The position numbers were made by a program, and so were the translations under genes. The notes under the pieces are model-generated. The model saw only the letters and a program-made list of their open reading frames with translations, did not search any database and was not told where the DNA came from. A stretch of DNA of 64,000 bases from Theristus sp. LFF4_11. Its lineage: Eukaryota > Nematoda > Chromadorea > Monhysterida > Xyalidae. The stretch covers positions 36,276 through 100,275 of the forward strand of contig JASANC010002071.1 of the NCBI GenBank assembly GCA_030248135.1, read 5' to 3'. Numbering within the stretch: the stretch's first letter is position 1; each line of letters begins with the position of its first letter. Shown here in pieces: positions 23,461 to 33,017 of the stretch.

Positions 23461-24646
23461 GAGTTTTAGGCGATGTTTTTAGCCAGGGCTAACCCAGAGA
23501 AGAGTACAGAACGCCGTTGAGTAGGGGGCCCATCGAGTTTTCTCTGTCATTAAGTGCCTATACACCCCTCGGCGGGGCTCGATCCCCCGAGCGCACAGAC
23601 TGTAGTCTAACGCACTACCACCAGGCCACGAGGGTGACAACTTTTTTGGTACATGCTACCGACGATTAGAAGCATTTTCACGAAGATCGTGTCGAGACCC
23701 AATAAAAATAATGGTACCTTAGTATTTGCTCAAACAGTCAGCATTTTAACCATACATGCACTTTTTTTACCAATGTTCATAAAAACAAGTCATTTTCAGT
23801 CGTCTTTTATCTTTTTGAAATTTGAATTTTAATTTCCCGCCATTCAAAAAATTGGCGACCAAATTGCTTAGATTGATTGTTTTCATTCATATTCAACAAA
23901 CTCTGATCATTTCCCATTGTTTTTCAACTGTTTTGAGTGTTTTTTGAATTCCCGCCTAAAAGAAAAAATTTGAATTTGGCGCCCAAAATTGTTCAGGATT
24001 GATTGTATAATCGATTCCCAACCATATCTGAACATTTCCAATCGTTTTTGAAAACCTCCGTATAATGTCCGTAGTTTTTTTTGTTAAGCACGCGCAGCGT
24101 GTGCTGAGAATGTAAAATTGGCGCCATTTTTCGCTGCGCGCACCTCCGTATACGGTCCGTAGTTTTGTTAAGCGTGCGCCGTATAACCTCCGTATACGGT
24201 CCGTAGTTTTGTCAAGGGCCTCTGTCTATCAAATTTCAAAATTTTGACCACCCCCCCCCAAAGCGCGCACCCCCCAAAATTTTCCAGCTATCTATCTATC
24301 TAGAAAATTTGCTCCAGCTATCTATATCGGCCCTCCCAACCCCTCGGCTCTGGAACAACTATGGTTTAGGTTAGGTTAGGATCAGGAACCTCTCATATTG
24401 CAAGCAACCTCTGATCAGAAATCAAAAAAATCACTTTTAGAATGTATACAATGCAAATCTTATCGCTCGCTATCTTATGTGTGTCGCAGTAGTCGCACGA
24501 ATGTCGACCTTCAGATTTTCCTTCGGCAATACTGCCCCGAGCCCAATTTTACCCTCGGCTCAGGAGGGAATAGACCAAAAATAGGGAATAGAATTTGTTC
24601 GTTGCCAAAAAAATGGACCCAAATTTTGACGTCGATCGCTTCGTGA
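18189..24646 (+). CDS. LITAF-domain membrane protein (last exon tentative)
   Basis: Exons 18189-18269, 18606-18725 and 18911 to about 19051, all phase 0; a fourth exon at about 24518-24646 is tentative. The N-terminus is Pro/Gln-rich with PPPYA, like the PPxY region of LITAF. Exon 2 ends in DCPYCR, the first zinc knuckle. Exon 3 gives the amphipathic membrane segment (LMAWMIFGVMFILGFFLLIP) and PFCIDSC. LITAF proteins bind the cytosolic face of late endosomes, with the two CxxC knuckles joining into one zinc site. Exon 3 ends at ACG|GCAAGT, a GC donor; reading through instead reaches a stop at 19111. The second knuckle is expected as HYCPNC; the only similar sequence, in phase, is RQYCPEPNFTLG at about 24,530, where the second Cys is Pro. 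If real, the last intron is 5.4 kb and holds the transposon nest. That exon would overlap the next gene's start by about 34 bp. Confidence 0.55.
18763..18817. mobile_element. MITE family A, right half only
   Basis: ATCACCAACGAATCAGCTGA then TTACCTATAACTTTGAGTTCG and ACTGTA match the right end of the family. The left half is absent. Lies in the intron between exons 2 and 3 of the LITAF-type gene. Confidence 0.65.
20947..22491 (-). mobile_element. 1.5-kb hAT element with perfect 8-bp target duplication
   Basis: Element 20955-22483, ends TAGGGATGGATCCGGC / GAACCGGCTCCATCCCTA. CATGCAGT is duplicated exactly at 20947-20954 and 22484-22491. Subterminal regions are packed with CCGGATCCGG and CCGGAATCCGG repeats, typical transposase-binding arrays of hAT elements. 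It carries the transposase fragment listed separately and sits inside the long-TIR element. Confidence 0.88.
21220..21891 (-). pseudogene. hAT transposase C-terminal fragment (hATC dimerisation region)
   Basis: An open frame of about 223 codons shows YPKLSTIARRYLAPLLTSVA, then SERMFSEARQVF, the signature of the hAT C-terminal dimerisation domain that includes the last catalytic segment. Upstream (22,000 and beyond) no DDE catalytic core, BED finger or RNase-H part is found before the element ends at 22483, so the gene is internally deleted. Acidic and low-complexity residues fill the middle. The element is therefore non-autonomous. Confidence 0.8.
22708..22925 (+). mobile_element. tRNA-headed SINE copy 1 with (CAA)n tail
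   Basis: A Pol III head has box A TGGCCTGGTGG (22723-22733) and box B GGATCGAGCCC (22766-22776), followed by a 100-bp body and a (CAA)n tail to 22925. The copy at 23419-23641 is the same unit inverted. The cloverleaf is not closed like a working tRNA, so I call a SINE and not a tRNA gene. Confidence 0.8.
23419..23641 (-). mobile_element. tRNA-headed SINE copy 2 with (CAA)n tail
   Basis: Reverse complement of the SINE at 22708-22925 with the same head, body and (TTG)n on the plus strand. The two face tail to tail, about 500 bp apart, within the long-TIR element. Few differences separate them, so both are fairly young. Confidence 0.8.
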
Positions 24647-27600
24647 AGCGACGCATTTTTGAAGACTCGCGCGGTCACGACAATGTCACGGTCACTGAGA
24701 TCGTTGATCACAAATATGAGTTCGATGACAAGGTTGGATTTTTTTTTGATTTGTGTTGTTTCAGTTTTGCTTTTTGGCCTTCTCTTCTTTGCCTGGTGTC
24801 TGCTGAATAACCAGTACCAGTGATACAATGTAACAATAGACCAGTTGTTGGCCGTTATGGATCCCTCCCATCCCATTCCCACACCACCCCACACAACTGC
24901 CCGCTCTCAGGTGGTGATTTTCTAAGAAACGTTTGTAGGGCGAGTTTAGAACGCCGTGCTATTTCGTTCGCGTCTGCTCCACAACAACAACACCAACGAC
25001 GTCGTCGCCAGCAAAACGGATTGCTCCCGCTCCTTCTGAGGCTGACACTGAAAACCACCAATCGACAACCACAAACGAAGCAACAGTTTGGCTGAATGGC
25101 GGTACGAAGCCGATCGTCTTGGCGGCGCCATTGGTACAGCAGTACTGGTGCAACTGGGCGCAAACGCACGCTGCGGACTTGGAAAAAGCCGCTGATGAGA
25201 AGGTACACAAATCGAACGTATCTATATTTATTCTTGGCTCTGATAATTCTTCCTATCGGTATGATCAAGCTAAAACCATAAATGTGTGTGTTAATGTTGT
25301 TAATCTTAATGTGTGTTTGTGTGTTCATGAGCTCTAAATTATAGGCAATCAGGTGATTGGTTGGTTGGTGAACATGTGATGCAGGTTTTCTGTGCAGACA
25401 TTGCTGTGAGGGGGGGGGGGGTCGGTGCTTCGCAGGAAACATGGATCACGTCGGCTGATTGCCCATTAATTCGGAGTTCGACTGTATGTTGAATGAATTG
25501 AATTCAATTTATTGAATACTTTTAAGTGAACAAATTTGATGACCCGGTGTCACTCTCACGTTTCGCTCGTTTCTTTTCAGAAAGGTGATACCCCGAAGGA
25601 CGTTCTTGACCTCTTGCCAGTATTTGCCGAGAGCTCGTTCAAGTACCGCACGCACGCTCTGAGCCTGCAGAAATTGCCGTCGGGCGGGGCAGCAAAAGAG
25701 GTACGCGCACGTGAACATTTTTTAGCAACCAAGTAAAATTTCGGCGAAGACGTTTCCGCATTTTCAAACCGTGCTTCCTACTATACGTTCAACTTTGATA
25801 GCAAGACACGTTCAAGTTGTCGAAACGAACAGGGGACAGAACTGCCGTTGTACGATCTTTTATTTTGGTTCCGAGACTCAATGCCCGCATAGATCGGTAA
25901 ACAGTATTATGGATGACGCGGGAATTCAAAATTGGCACAGTGATCCGAGTCCCCTACATAGTGCCGAGTCACTTCGGTGATTTTGAATTGCCACACAACG
26001 ATTGAAACTGGTTTCTTTTCTACGTGTGCGCACGCATTACGTCGCAGAATCGAAAAAAAAGAAAAAAAATACATTGCACTCCTCAGGTGACACTGATGTT
26101 TGCGTGCAGTCGCAATGGCAGCGGTCCGGAGCAGCAGCGACGGAGGAGAACGATCGATCAGGCGATGTCGGCGTTTGCGTTCGCCATGGACAAAGCGTGC
26201 AATGAGTCCGCAGAGAATTTGGTGTTCGGCAATGTCGACGGAAAGGCAAGAGAAAAATTTTTTTCTTATCGCACCGGTTCCAAAAACCCTAAGGTACCAA
26301 TCTCCGGCGGAAACTGGCAAATACTGCCTAGCATTCCGCGGTGGACACCAACAACAACGATGGACAGGCGCCAATAAGTTGTAACAACTGGTTCTATTCT
26401 GGTCTGCTTTAATTCGGCGCCTCTAAGCGTCAGGCAAACGCGCAAGGAAACCGGTTCCAATCCAGCCAACTGGGTATACATACAACATACAGCCACCGAA
26501 ACTGACGGTTATTAAAAAACAACCAGCCAATCGCCCGCCATTCCAGACGAATATCGTCGTTCCGCAATTTGAATTCGTCGCGCATCGAACGTTGAGCGTC
26601 GACGTGCGCGCTGTGATTGAACGGCGGCGGGCGGAGTCGGCGAGCGTGGCGCCGTCGTGCGACTGCAGCGGTGGAAAAAAGTGCACTGCGATGATTGGTA
26701 ATGTCCTGTCGTCGAGATCGTCGAGACTTTTGGAATATGCTGCTTTTTTGGAATTGAGTTGAAGACCGCATGGCATTTTGCTGGTGTCTTTGTCATTGTA
26801 TGGTGATCACCGGTTTTTGAATCAGCTCCACTATTGAGATTGGTTTAATGAACTGAGTGCGGCCAATCTGCGTGCCAACTTTTGAGCGCACAACGTTCAT
26901 AATTTTATTCGTTTCAGTTTTCAACGATTTTTTAGGTTGCTGCGGCGTGTGGGACACGAAAGCGACCGCCCCAACCAGCTGCAGCGTCGTTCCGCCATCG
27001 CAGATGCATCCGATCTACGATCGCTATGGACGGCTGATCGTGTACAACCAAGCGAACTTGGTCCACCCCAATCAGCAACTGATCACTGAGTGCAACTCAT
27101 CGTTTAGTGTTGTTTCTCTTGGTCCTTGTCTTTTGGGTTCCTTTGGAGTTTCCAGTACAACACTGGAAAAATGAACTGTGTGGATTTTGTGTTTTGAATT
27201 ATAAGATTTACTCTCTTCCAGCTCCAAAAATCAATTTCGACTGTATTTGTGCTTTCGAATAGGAGGGACCAACTTTTGGGCGCTGGGAAAAATTGGGTTT
27301 TTAAACGGAATTAAAACCGTTTTTTTTTCTGGTCATGCAAAAAACGGTTTTTTACCAACCCTACTTGTTTATAGCTGTTCCTGCGACGAGATGTGCCGGA
27401 GTCGGGTGGTGCAGAAAGGCAGGCAGACGAGTTTACGCATCGAGCAAATGGGAGACCATCGACTGTGGACCGTGCGAACGCGCGACCGACTGAATGCCGG
27501 GCAGTTCGTCACTGAATATGTCGGAGAGGTGCATTAAACGCATTCAACAGAGCCATTGAATGGTTTTTTGTATCGCCTGAAAAAATCCGAAAGACCAGTA

Positions 27601-28951
27601 TTTTTTCAGTTATACCATAGTAAGTATGCTCATGCATTTCATCAATTTCGAAAAAATAGTTTTTTTCGCACTTTTTTTACAGTTCCAGTTTGTTTCAGGT
27701 GATCACACTGGCCGCGGCGCAACAGAGAGCACGGACACGGCGGGCACAAACCGACGGCGGTCCGCAAGGCTCCGGCGCTGACTATTTCTGTGTGCTTGAC
27801 TACGATGCTTCGTCTGGGAACGTTGAAAATTGCGAGGATTCCCGTCTGCCCTTTGTGATCGACTGCTGTGAGCGCGGCAACGTGGCGAGATTCCTCAATC
27901 ATAGTGTTTGTTTGTCTTCATTTGATAGGCGATTCTTGTTTTGATAATGATTTTTTGATCGGTGTGTAGTGTATGTTTTTAAGGGTGGTTGGCTAGCGTA
28001 TTGGGGTTGGGTTTAATTTTGGCGTGAGTGATTGTTTTTTTGGAGCGCCGTGAGCGTCAACTGCACTGAGAATCCGCTAATTTGCTGCTACTTTAGCGGA
28101 GAAATTTGATAGTTTATTTAGGAGCCACTTTTAACCATCAAATTCAATGAAAATACTGCGAATTGTAGCTTCTACGCAGCGCCAAGAACAGCCAAAAAAC
28201 TCATCCAACTGAATGTCTGTCTGTGTGTGTTCATTGACTGTGGCATATTTCAATAACGAGACGTCAATTTGGTCGGACAGAGGCGTTCCAACAAAAAATT
28301 GACTACCATTGGAAATATTTCGGTCTCCAAAATAAAAATCCATCGTCGTTTAATCGGGTGTCTTTGTCATTCAGTGTGAGCCGAATCTGTGCGTGCGTGC
28401 CGTGCTGTGCGACTCTCAATTGTGGCACCAATGTGCGTGTCGCGTAGGCCTGTTTGCGGCGAGGGACATCGAGCGAAACGAAGAGTTAACGGTCGATTAT
28501 CATCAGCTGAATCTTAATCATCCCGGTTGGTAAGCGGCATCCATGAAGCAGTATTTTGTGATGCATAGCTGTGCGTCACTAAATACTGTTTCATGAATGC
28601 CCCATGAATGCTTGAGGGAACGGTTGCTGCTGGTTGTTTTATTTGGCACGCGAAAAATACCAGTGCAAGGAGCAGAAATTTCGAATCCATTGGATTTGAG
28701 AATCCACAGTTAAATAACTGCTGCGATTTGGTTGGACCAGTCACTAATCGAGCCATTTCAATGCTGACGCATCGAAATTTCCACCTCTTGATTTTCTGTT
28801 TTTTCCTTCAATTTATTTCTCACTCTATATTTCTCCATCATTTGGTTTTACAAAATTATTACCCCGTTTTTCTATTCTTATAGGACTGAAAGACGTGCGA
28901 ACGCCATTCGATTGCTACTGCGGGAAAGCCAGTTGTCGAGAGAAAGTGTGA
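24613..28951 (+). CDS. SUV39-type histone H3K9 methyltransferase (pre-SET, SET, post-SET)
   Basis: Ten exons with consistent phases give 537 residues: 24613-24732, 24939-25202, 25581-25700, 26087-26245, 26493-26697, 26936-27101, 27375-27528, 27699-27905, 28375-28525, 28884-28951 (TGA). Pre-SET cysteines run from CDCSGGKKC through GCC to ECNSSCSCDEMC, joined across three exons. SET motifs: SRVVQKG, FVTEYVGE, ADYFCVLD, RFLNHSCEPN (cofactor site) and ELTVDYH. Post-SET is CYCGKASC, the fourth zinc-binding Cys set. These enzymes place H3K9 methylation that recruits HP1 to silence repeats. Residues 5-55 vaguely resemble a chromodomain (VTEIVDHKYEFDDKGEF then YFVRV), as in SUV39H, but this is inference. 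Exon 4 ends at AAG|GCAAGA, a GC-AG intron. The exon 6 donor (ATC|GTTTAG) is weak but phase-correct. Confidence 0.85.
25328..25485. mobile_element. MITE family A copy with G-run
   Basis: Left CTCTAAATTATAGGCAATCA, right CGGCTGATTGCCCATTAATT then GGAGTTCGACTGTA. A run of ten or more G replaces part of the middle. Lies in intron 2 of the methyltransferase gene, about 95 bp before exon 3. Confidence 0.78.
26390..26480. repeat. Dispersed repeat family F copy 2
   Basis: TTCGGCGCCTCTAAGCGTCA and GGTTCCAATCCAGCCAACTG match the copy at 14628-14760. It ends about 12 bp before the acceptor of methyltransferase exon 5 (26493). Confidence 0.55.
27245..27362. mobile_element. hAT-MITE remnant with one recognisable end
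   Basis: The right end GGTTTTTTACCAACCCTA is the complement of the TAGGGTTGGTAAAAAACC terminus of the hAT MITEs at 56468 and 58705. The left end has decayed and no target duplication is seen. It ends 12 bp before methyltransferase exon 7. Confidence 0.5.
28533..28603. mobile_element. MITE family B copy 4 (shortened)
   Basis: GCGGCATCCATGAAGCAGTA ... ACTGTTTCATGAATGCCCC with a shortened centre. It begins 8 bp after exon 9 of the methyltransferase gene, so that intron's 5' end is made of MITE sequence. Confidence 0.8.
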
Positions 28952-30175
28952 TACTTTTTGCTCATGGATCCGATTTTTCTTCAGATCTCCCAATTTGTGC
29001 GTCAATTTTCTTTGGTATTCGGGTATTCTCTATTTGATCTCTATTCTGAATTTATTTACATGAATTGGTGTGCTAAAACAAAAAAACCTATATTTACTTT
29101 CAAATGTTGGAAACAATACTTGGCGGACTGAACGAATCAAAACAGTAACTATTTTTGATTCCTCCTTTTTTGAACGATCAAAATCTCTCGTATTTTCCGT
29201 GTTTCATTTTGTCCATTGCCAAAAAAAATAAAAATAATCAATGAACGTTTCGCTGTTGGGTTTGTGTTCCGTTTATCTGAATAACTTGGTTGAAAACGAG
29301 ACAACCAAGCGCAAGTTGAACGACACTTGCGATATTATTAACTGTGAACGCTTATTCTGCTTTTATCATCAGTTGGTGTGGCGTTGTTGTGCCTTCTCAT
29401 TATTTCCAGTTGCAAGCAAACAGCTGTGCAAAATTCCCGCAAAATGCGAAGTTGCCGATTGTAAATGAATGAACACTTTTTTTCATTAATCTTCAGATGA
29501 CCAACAAAATGTGATTGTTTCAAATTGTGGCGGTTTAAACCATTGAAATCGTGGCGGTTTAAACCATCAGTGGAGATGTATAACGACTGAGCAACAACAC
29601 CGCATGCCGTGACGTACAAAAAAAACCGAACAATTTGGATATCTGTCTATTTTGCTAGCGATTGATTGGTTGATTCGGATTTCAAAACATTTGATTGACA
29701 AACAGTTGCCATTATTAATTCTTGATTGTGCCTTATTTGGAAAAAAGAAAAAAATTGAAACGCGTCCGCTGATTTGGAATCGTCTGAGAGACAACTTTCA
29801 ATGCTGCGATGCATCCACCATCAGCTGTTTCAAGTGAGTGTTTTGATTTCTGATTTTCAATTGAAAAAGTGTTTGATTATTGGGGAAAAGTGCTTAGATG
29901 TTGCGCTTGAAGGTTGTTCAATTTTTTGTGAAGCTTAGTTTTTTTACCAAATTACCTGAACTCAATTGAAAAAATGCACAATAATTGTTCTGCCTGAATT
30001 CTGAGTCGACGACTTTACTGTTTTTGTTTTTCTGCATGTTTACTAGCGAAAATGGGACACCAGACAGTAAATTAGTGAATAAACAACCATCGCGAACATG
30101 TTTTTATCAGACACGTGAATAAGAATTTCAGTCATGACAATATTTTCGGATCTAAAAACTGTTTAACCAAAACTA

Positions 30176-30197
30176 ACTAACTAACTAACTAACTAAC
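30176..30197. repeat. (CTAA)n microsatellite
   Basis: Five to six perfect CTAA units in the gene-poor stretch. Confidence 0.85.
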
Positions 30198-30906
30198 ATT
30201 TCATTATTACTTTTCCATCGTTTTTGTCAGTACCATTCTGTGCTATTGTACTGGCACGGACATGCACAAAAGTTCCCTTGTCCTGAAGCATGCCGTCATT
30301 TTCATGTCATCATAAAGAATAAAAGTTTTTCTACTGTGCTACAGGTGCAGTGGGGTGGTGGTGTAATAATTTTATCGTTTTTTTCTTGTTTTTCACGAAA
30401 ACTTTTCCTGCATGATCAAACAGAAAATGGGGCATGCGATGAGAATGAAGGTGTTGAAAGAATGAAATCTCTGTTTGTGTTTGTCCAATCAGCGTGCCCG
30501 AATCAAAATGCAACCAATCAGAGTGTGTGTTTTTTGGAAATTGTGCTACTGGTGTGCGCTTTGTTACACCGTGTGTTTTGTCAGAAAATTTTCTGCAACA
30601 CAGTGTAATAACAACTAAACATATCAATTTGTTTGCAAAAGAGTCGCAACTAATTTTATACGTGTATTCTTCAGACGTAATGAAAGTGAATCCGAGATAT
30701 GCCCTTTTGAACAAGTTTAGCTCATGAGAGGTTCGGATTGTTTGACGTTGGGACAATTTTTCGGCTGGTAGAAGATAGGAATTTACCAAAAAGTCGCGTG
30801 TTCAGCCGACACGTGCATTGTGTCTGTTATGCACCATCAGGGCATGATTTTGGTGCACGGTTTTTGTAGTAGTTTTCTTGGTTTGTTGTGTCGCTTTCGC
30901 TCGCAC

Positions 30907-30914
30907 TATAAAAG
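30907..30914 (+). promoter_or_regulatory. TATA-box-like site
   Basis: TATAAAAG is followed 25-35 bp later by a pyrimidine-rich CTTCAGTTG start-like sequence. It lies 3.6 kb upstream of the coiled-coil gene and would require a long 5' UTR intron. Sequence match only. Confidence 0.25.
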
Positions 30915-32591
30915 ACACTGCTTTTCTTCCGTGTGCTTCAGTTGTTAGTTTTTTCGGGAGTCTGAACTCTATTGCCACCGTCTGTCTGGTTGTGCCACTT
31001 TAGTCTCTGAGACTGAGTGGGCGGATTAAAGAAACGTTTACGTTTTTCTTCGGTCCTAACATTTGCGATAACCATGGTCCATGGATATGAAAAACATTGT
31101 TTAGCGTTACACTTGCGTATGCTTCTGTTTTGCCAGCTGATTTGCTAGCATTCTCGTTTTTTGAGGATTCATTGATGTGTCTACTTAGGACCACAAAGAC
31201 CTACTATTTAAAGGCCCCAGTTATTTGGCTCGACGGCTGAAAAATCTCGCTGCAATTCTTTCCGCCAATGTTTTTTCTGTGTTGTTTACGTGCATTATTT
31301 AACCACATAATTTGCCGCTGCGACTGTGAATGGGTCAAATAAAGTCAATGAGTATCCTAGATTTGAATTTTCAACATCTCTATCAACCTCGTCTGTTTTT
31401 CATTTTATGCCCCTGCATTCTATTCCTCATTTATTGTTGTCGATTCCAGTTTCACCTTGGCGCTTCGTCATTGTTTTTTCCAGCCGTTGTGAAACTTTGT
31501 AGGTGGACTTTGATCAATGGTTATTAATCAATGTTCATTTGTATCAGTCTGTTGGTTCTCAGCAATTATCTGACATTTTATAGGTTGGGGGCGTTATAGC
31601 TAGCGCTAGCAATTAGCATTATCCAAAAACTGAAAATGGTACAGTTCAATTTTCTGCTTCCGCGAAGTTCTATAATTAGCAACTGCGTGACGCAAATGGT
31701 GAGCTTTGTTACTGTTGCATCCTAATTGTGACGTCCCAAATATCGGATTTTGCGGTTGCGAAAACGCACTGTGGGCGGTGGACAAAAGTTTATTGATGCC
31801 TTTAGGTTGAGTTTACATTGTACCATGGTATTCCTGATTTTTTCGACCCGCAGTTTTCTAGCTCTACTATTTTGTGACGCAAACCGTGAAGTTCTTGGCG
31901 GCTTGTAAAGCAGTGAGTATTTTACTTATAGTTGAATATTATCAAGTTCTGTTCTGTTCTTCGACACGTGTAAAGTTCTGTTCTGTTCGGCACCTGTAAA
32001 CGTGTAAGCCAGTAGAAAGCTGGGCATTCAGCCAACACGGCGGTGTTCTGGTGAAGGCAGAGTCGGAGTGTAGGTGGTCAGGTAAACTTGATAGATATTC
32101 ATCGTTTTATCAGTTTTACTAATTAGAACAAGCTCGTCGGGCTACACAACACACTTTGTTTTCATTGTTACCGCATTTGTTTTGATTGTTTCTATGGTAA
32201 TCTGATAACTACATGCGAAATCAGATTGCAACCGTTTTCGCGCAGAGGAGGATTTCATTTCACCCTACATTTGTGTGGCAGTTGCGCGCTGCAATGGAAA
32301 CGGCGTTTTCACACAAAATGCGGGTGTCGCAAAAAAACTGAACTCGAAACACAGACAGCTCGAATAGCGTTGTTCTGGATGATTGCCAGACGGTCGTTTG
32401 TCACGGGGTCTCTCTGGTTTTGTGTGTCTGGCTCTGGCGTTTGTATCGTATGGTTCTGCTGTCTGCCATTGAGCGCAGCCGTCTTCTGTTGATGATTTTG
32501 CTTTGTTTACAAGCGTTAGCTGAGCGATGCAACCAATCAGCATGCAACATATGATTTCTGTACGGCATAGTTGGTGCACGCCCAACTTTAT

Positions 32592-33017
32592 CCGGGTCCC
32601 TTATGGCTTTATTGCCCGGGATGGTTGTTTTGTGAGATTTTACTACCTAGGTTCGCTGATGTTTTGCCCAGACTATAAGATCTGTCTGTGGTAAAACACC
32701 TTCGGCAGTTCTGCCTGGTGTCCGTCGCACTGACGAGCCAGGGGACACCGCGGTATGCGTCTACCTGGCGAAACCGCAAACAGCGAACTTGTATTGTATA
32801 CACTCGCAAAACACCGGGTCCCTTGTGGCTTTATTGCCCGGGATGGTTGTTTTGTGAGATTTTACTACCTAGGTTCGCTGATGTTTTGCCCAGACTATAA
32901 GATCTGTCTGTGGTAAAACACCTTCGGCAGTTCTTCCAGTGTCCGTCGCACTGACGAGCCAGGGGACACCGCGGTATGCGTCTACCTGGCGAAACCGCAA
33001 ACAGCGAACTTGTATTT
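32592..33017 (+). repeat. 222-bp tandem duplication carrying a hammerhead-like core
   Basis: Unit 1 is 32592-32813 and unit 2 is 32814-33017, nearly identical over most of their length. Each contains CTGACGA, a 6-bp stem GCCAGG/CCTGGC and GAAAC in hammerhead order (32730-32777; 32951-32998). The duplication also includes a hairpin ACACC...GGTGT and the palindrome ACCGCGGT. No protein frame is convincing. It could be a small RNA gene, a retrozyme-like repeat or an unrelated duplication. Confidence 0.6.

Larger units (their letters stand above)
19867..24229. mobile_element. 4.3-kb long-TIR element with 9-bp target duplication (MULE-like)
   Basis: Element proper is 19876-24220. It starts GGCCCTTGACAAAACTACGG and ends with the exact complement; arms of about 550 bp are inverted, each with internal ACGGACCGTATACGGAGG repeats. 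TCTGTCTAT is directly duplicated at 19867-19875 and 24221-24229. Long TIRs plus 9-bp duplication fit Mutator-like elements (Merlin-type elements also give 8-9 bp). No transposase is visible; the interior holds a hAT and two SINEs. The uninterrupted host sequence survives at 61243-61710. Confidence 0.85.
19550..24362 (+). mobile_element. TA-duplicating element 'X', copy 1, split by a later insertion
   Basis: Ends ATAGTTGTTCTAG (19550) and CTGGAACAACTAT (24362) are inverted repeats with TA duplication. The element is interrupted at 19875/24221. The parts 19550-19875 and 24221-24362 align in order with the uninterrupted copy at 61243-61710. It contains a G-run/C-run foldback at 19561-19591 and several CTATCTATCT tracts. 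Non-coding. Confidence 0.82.
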
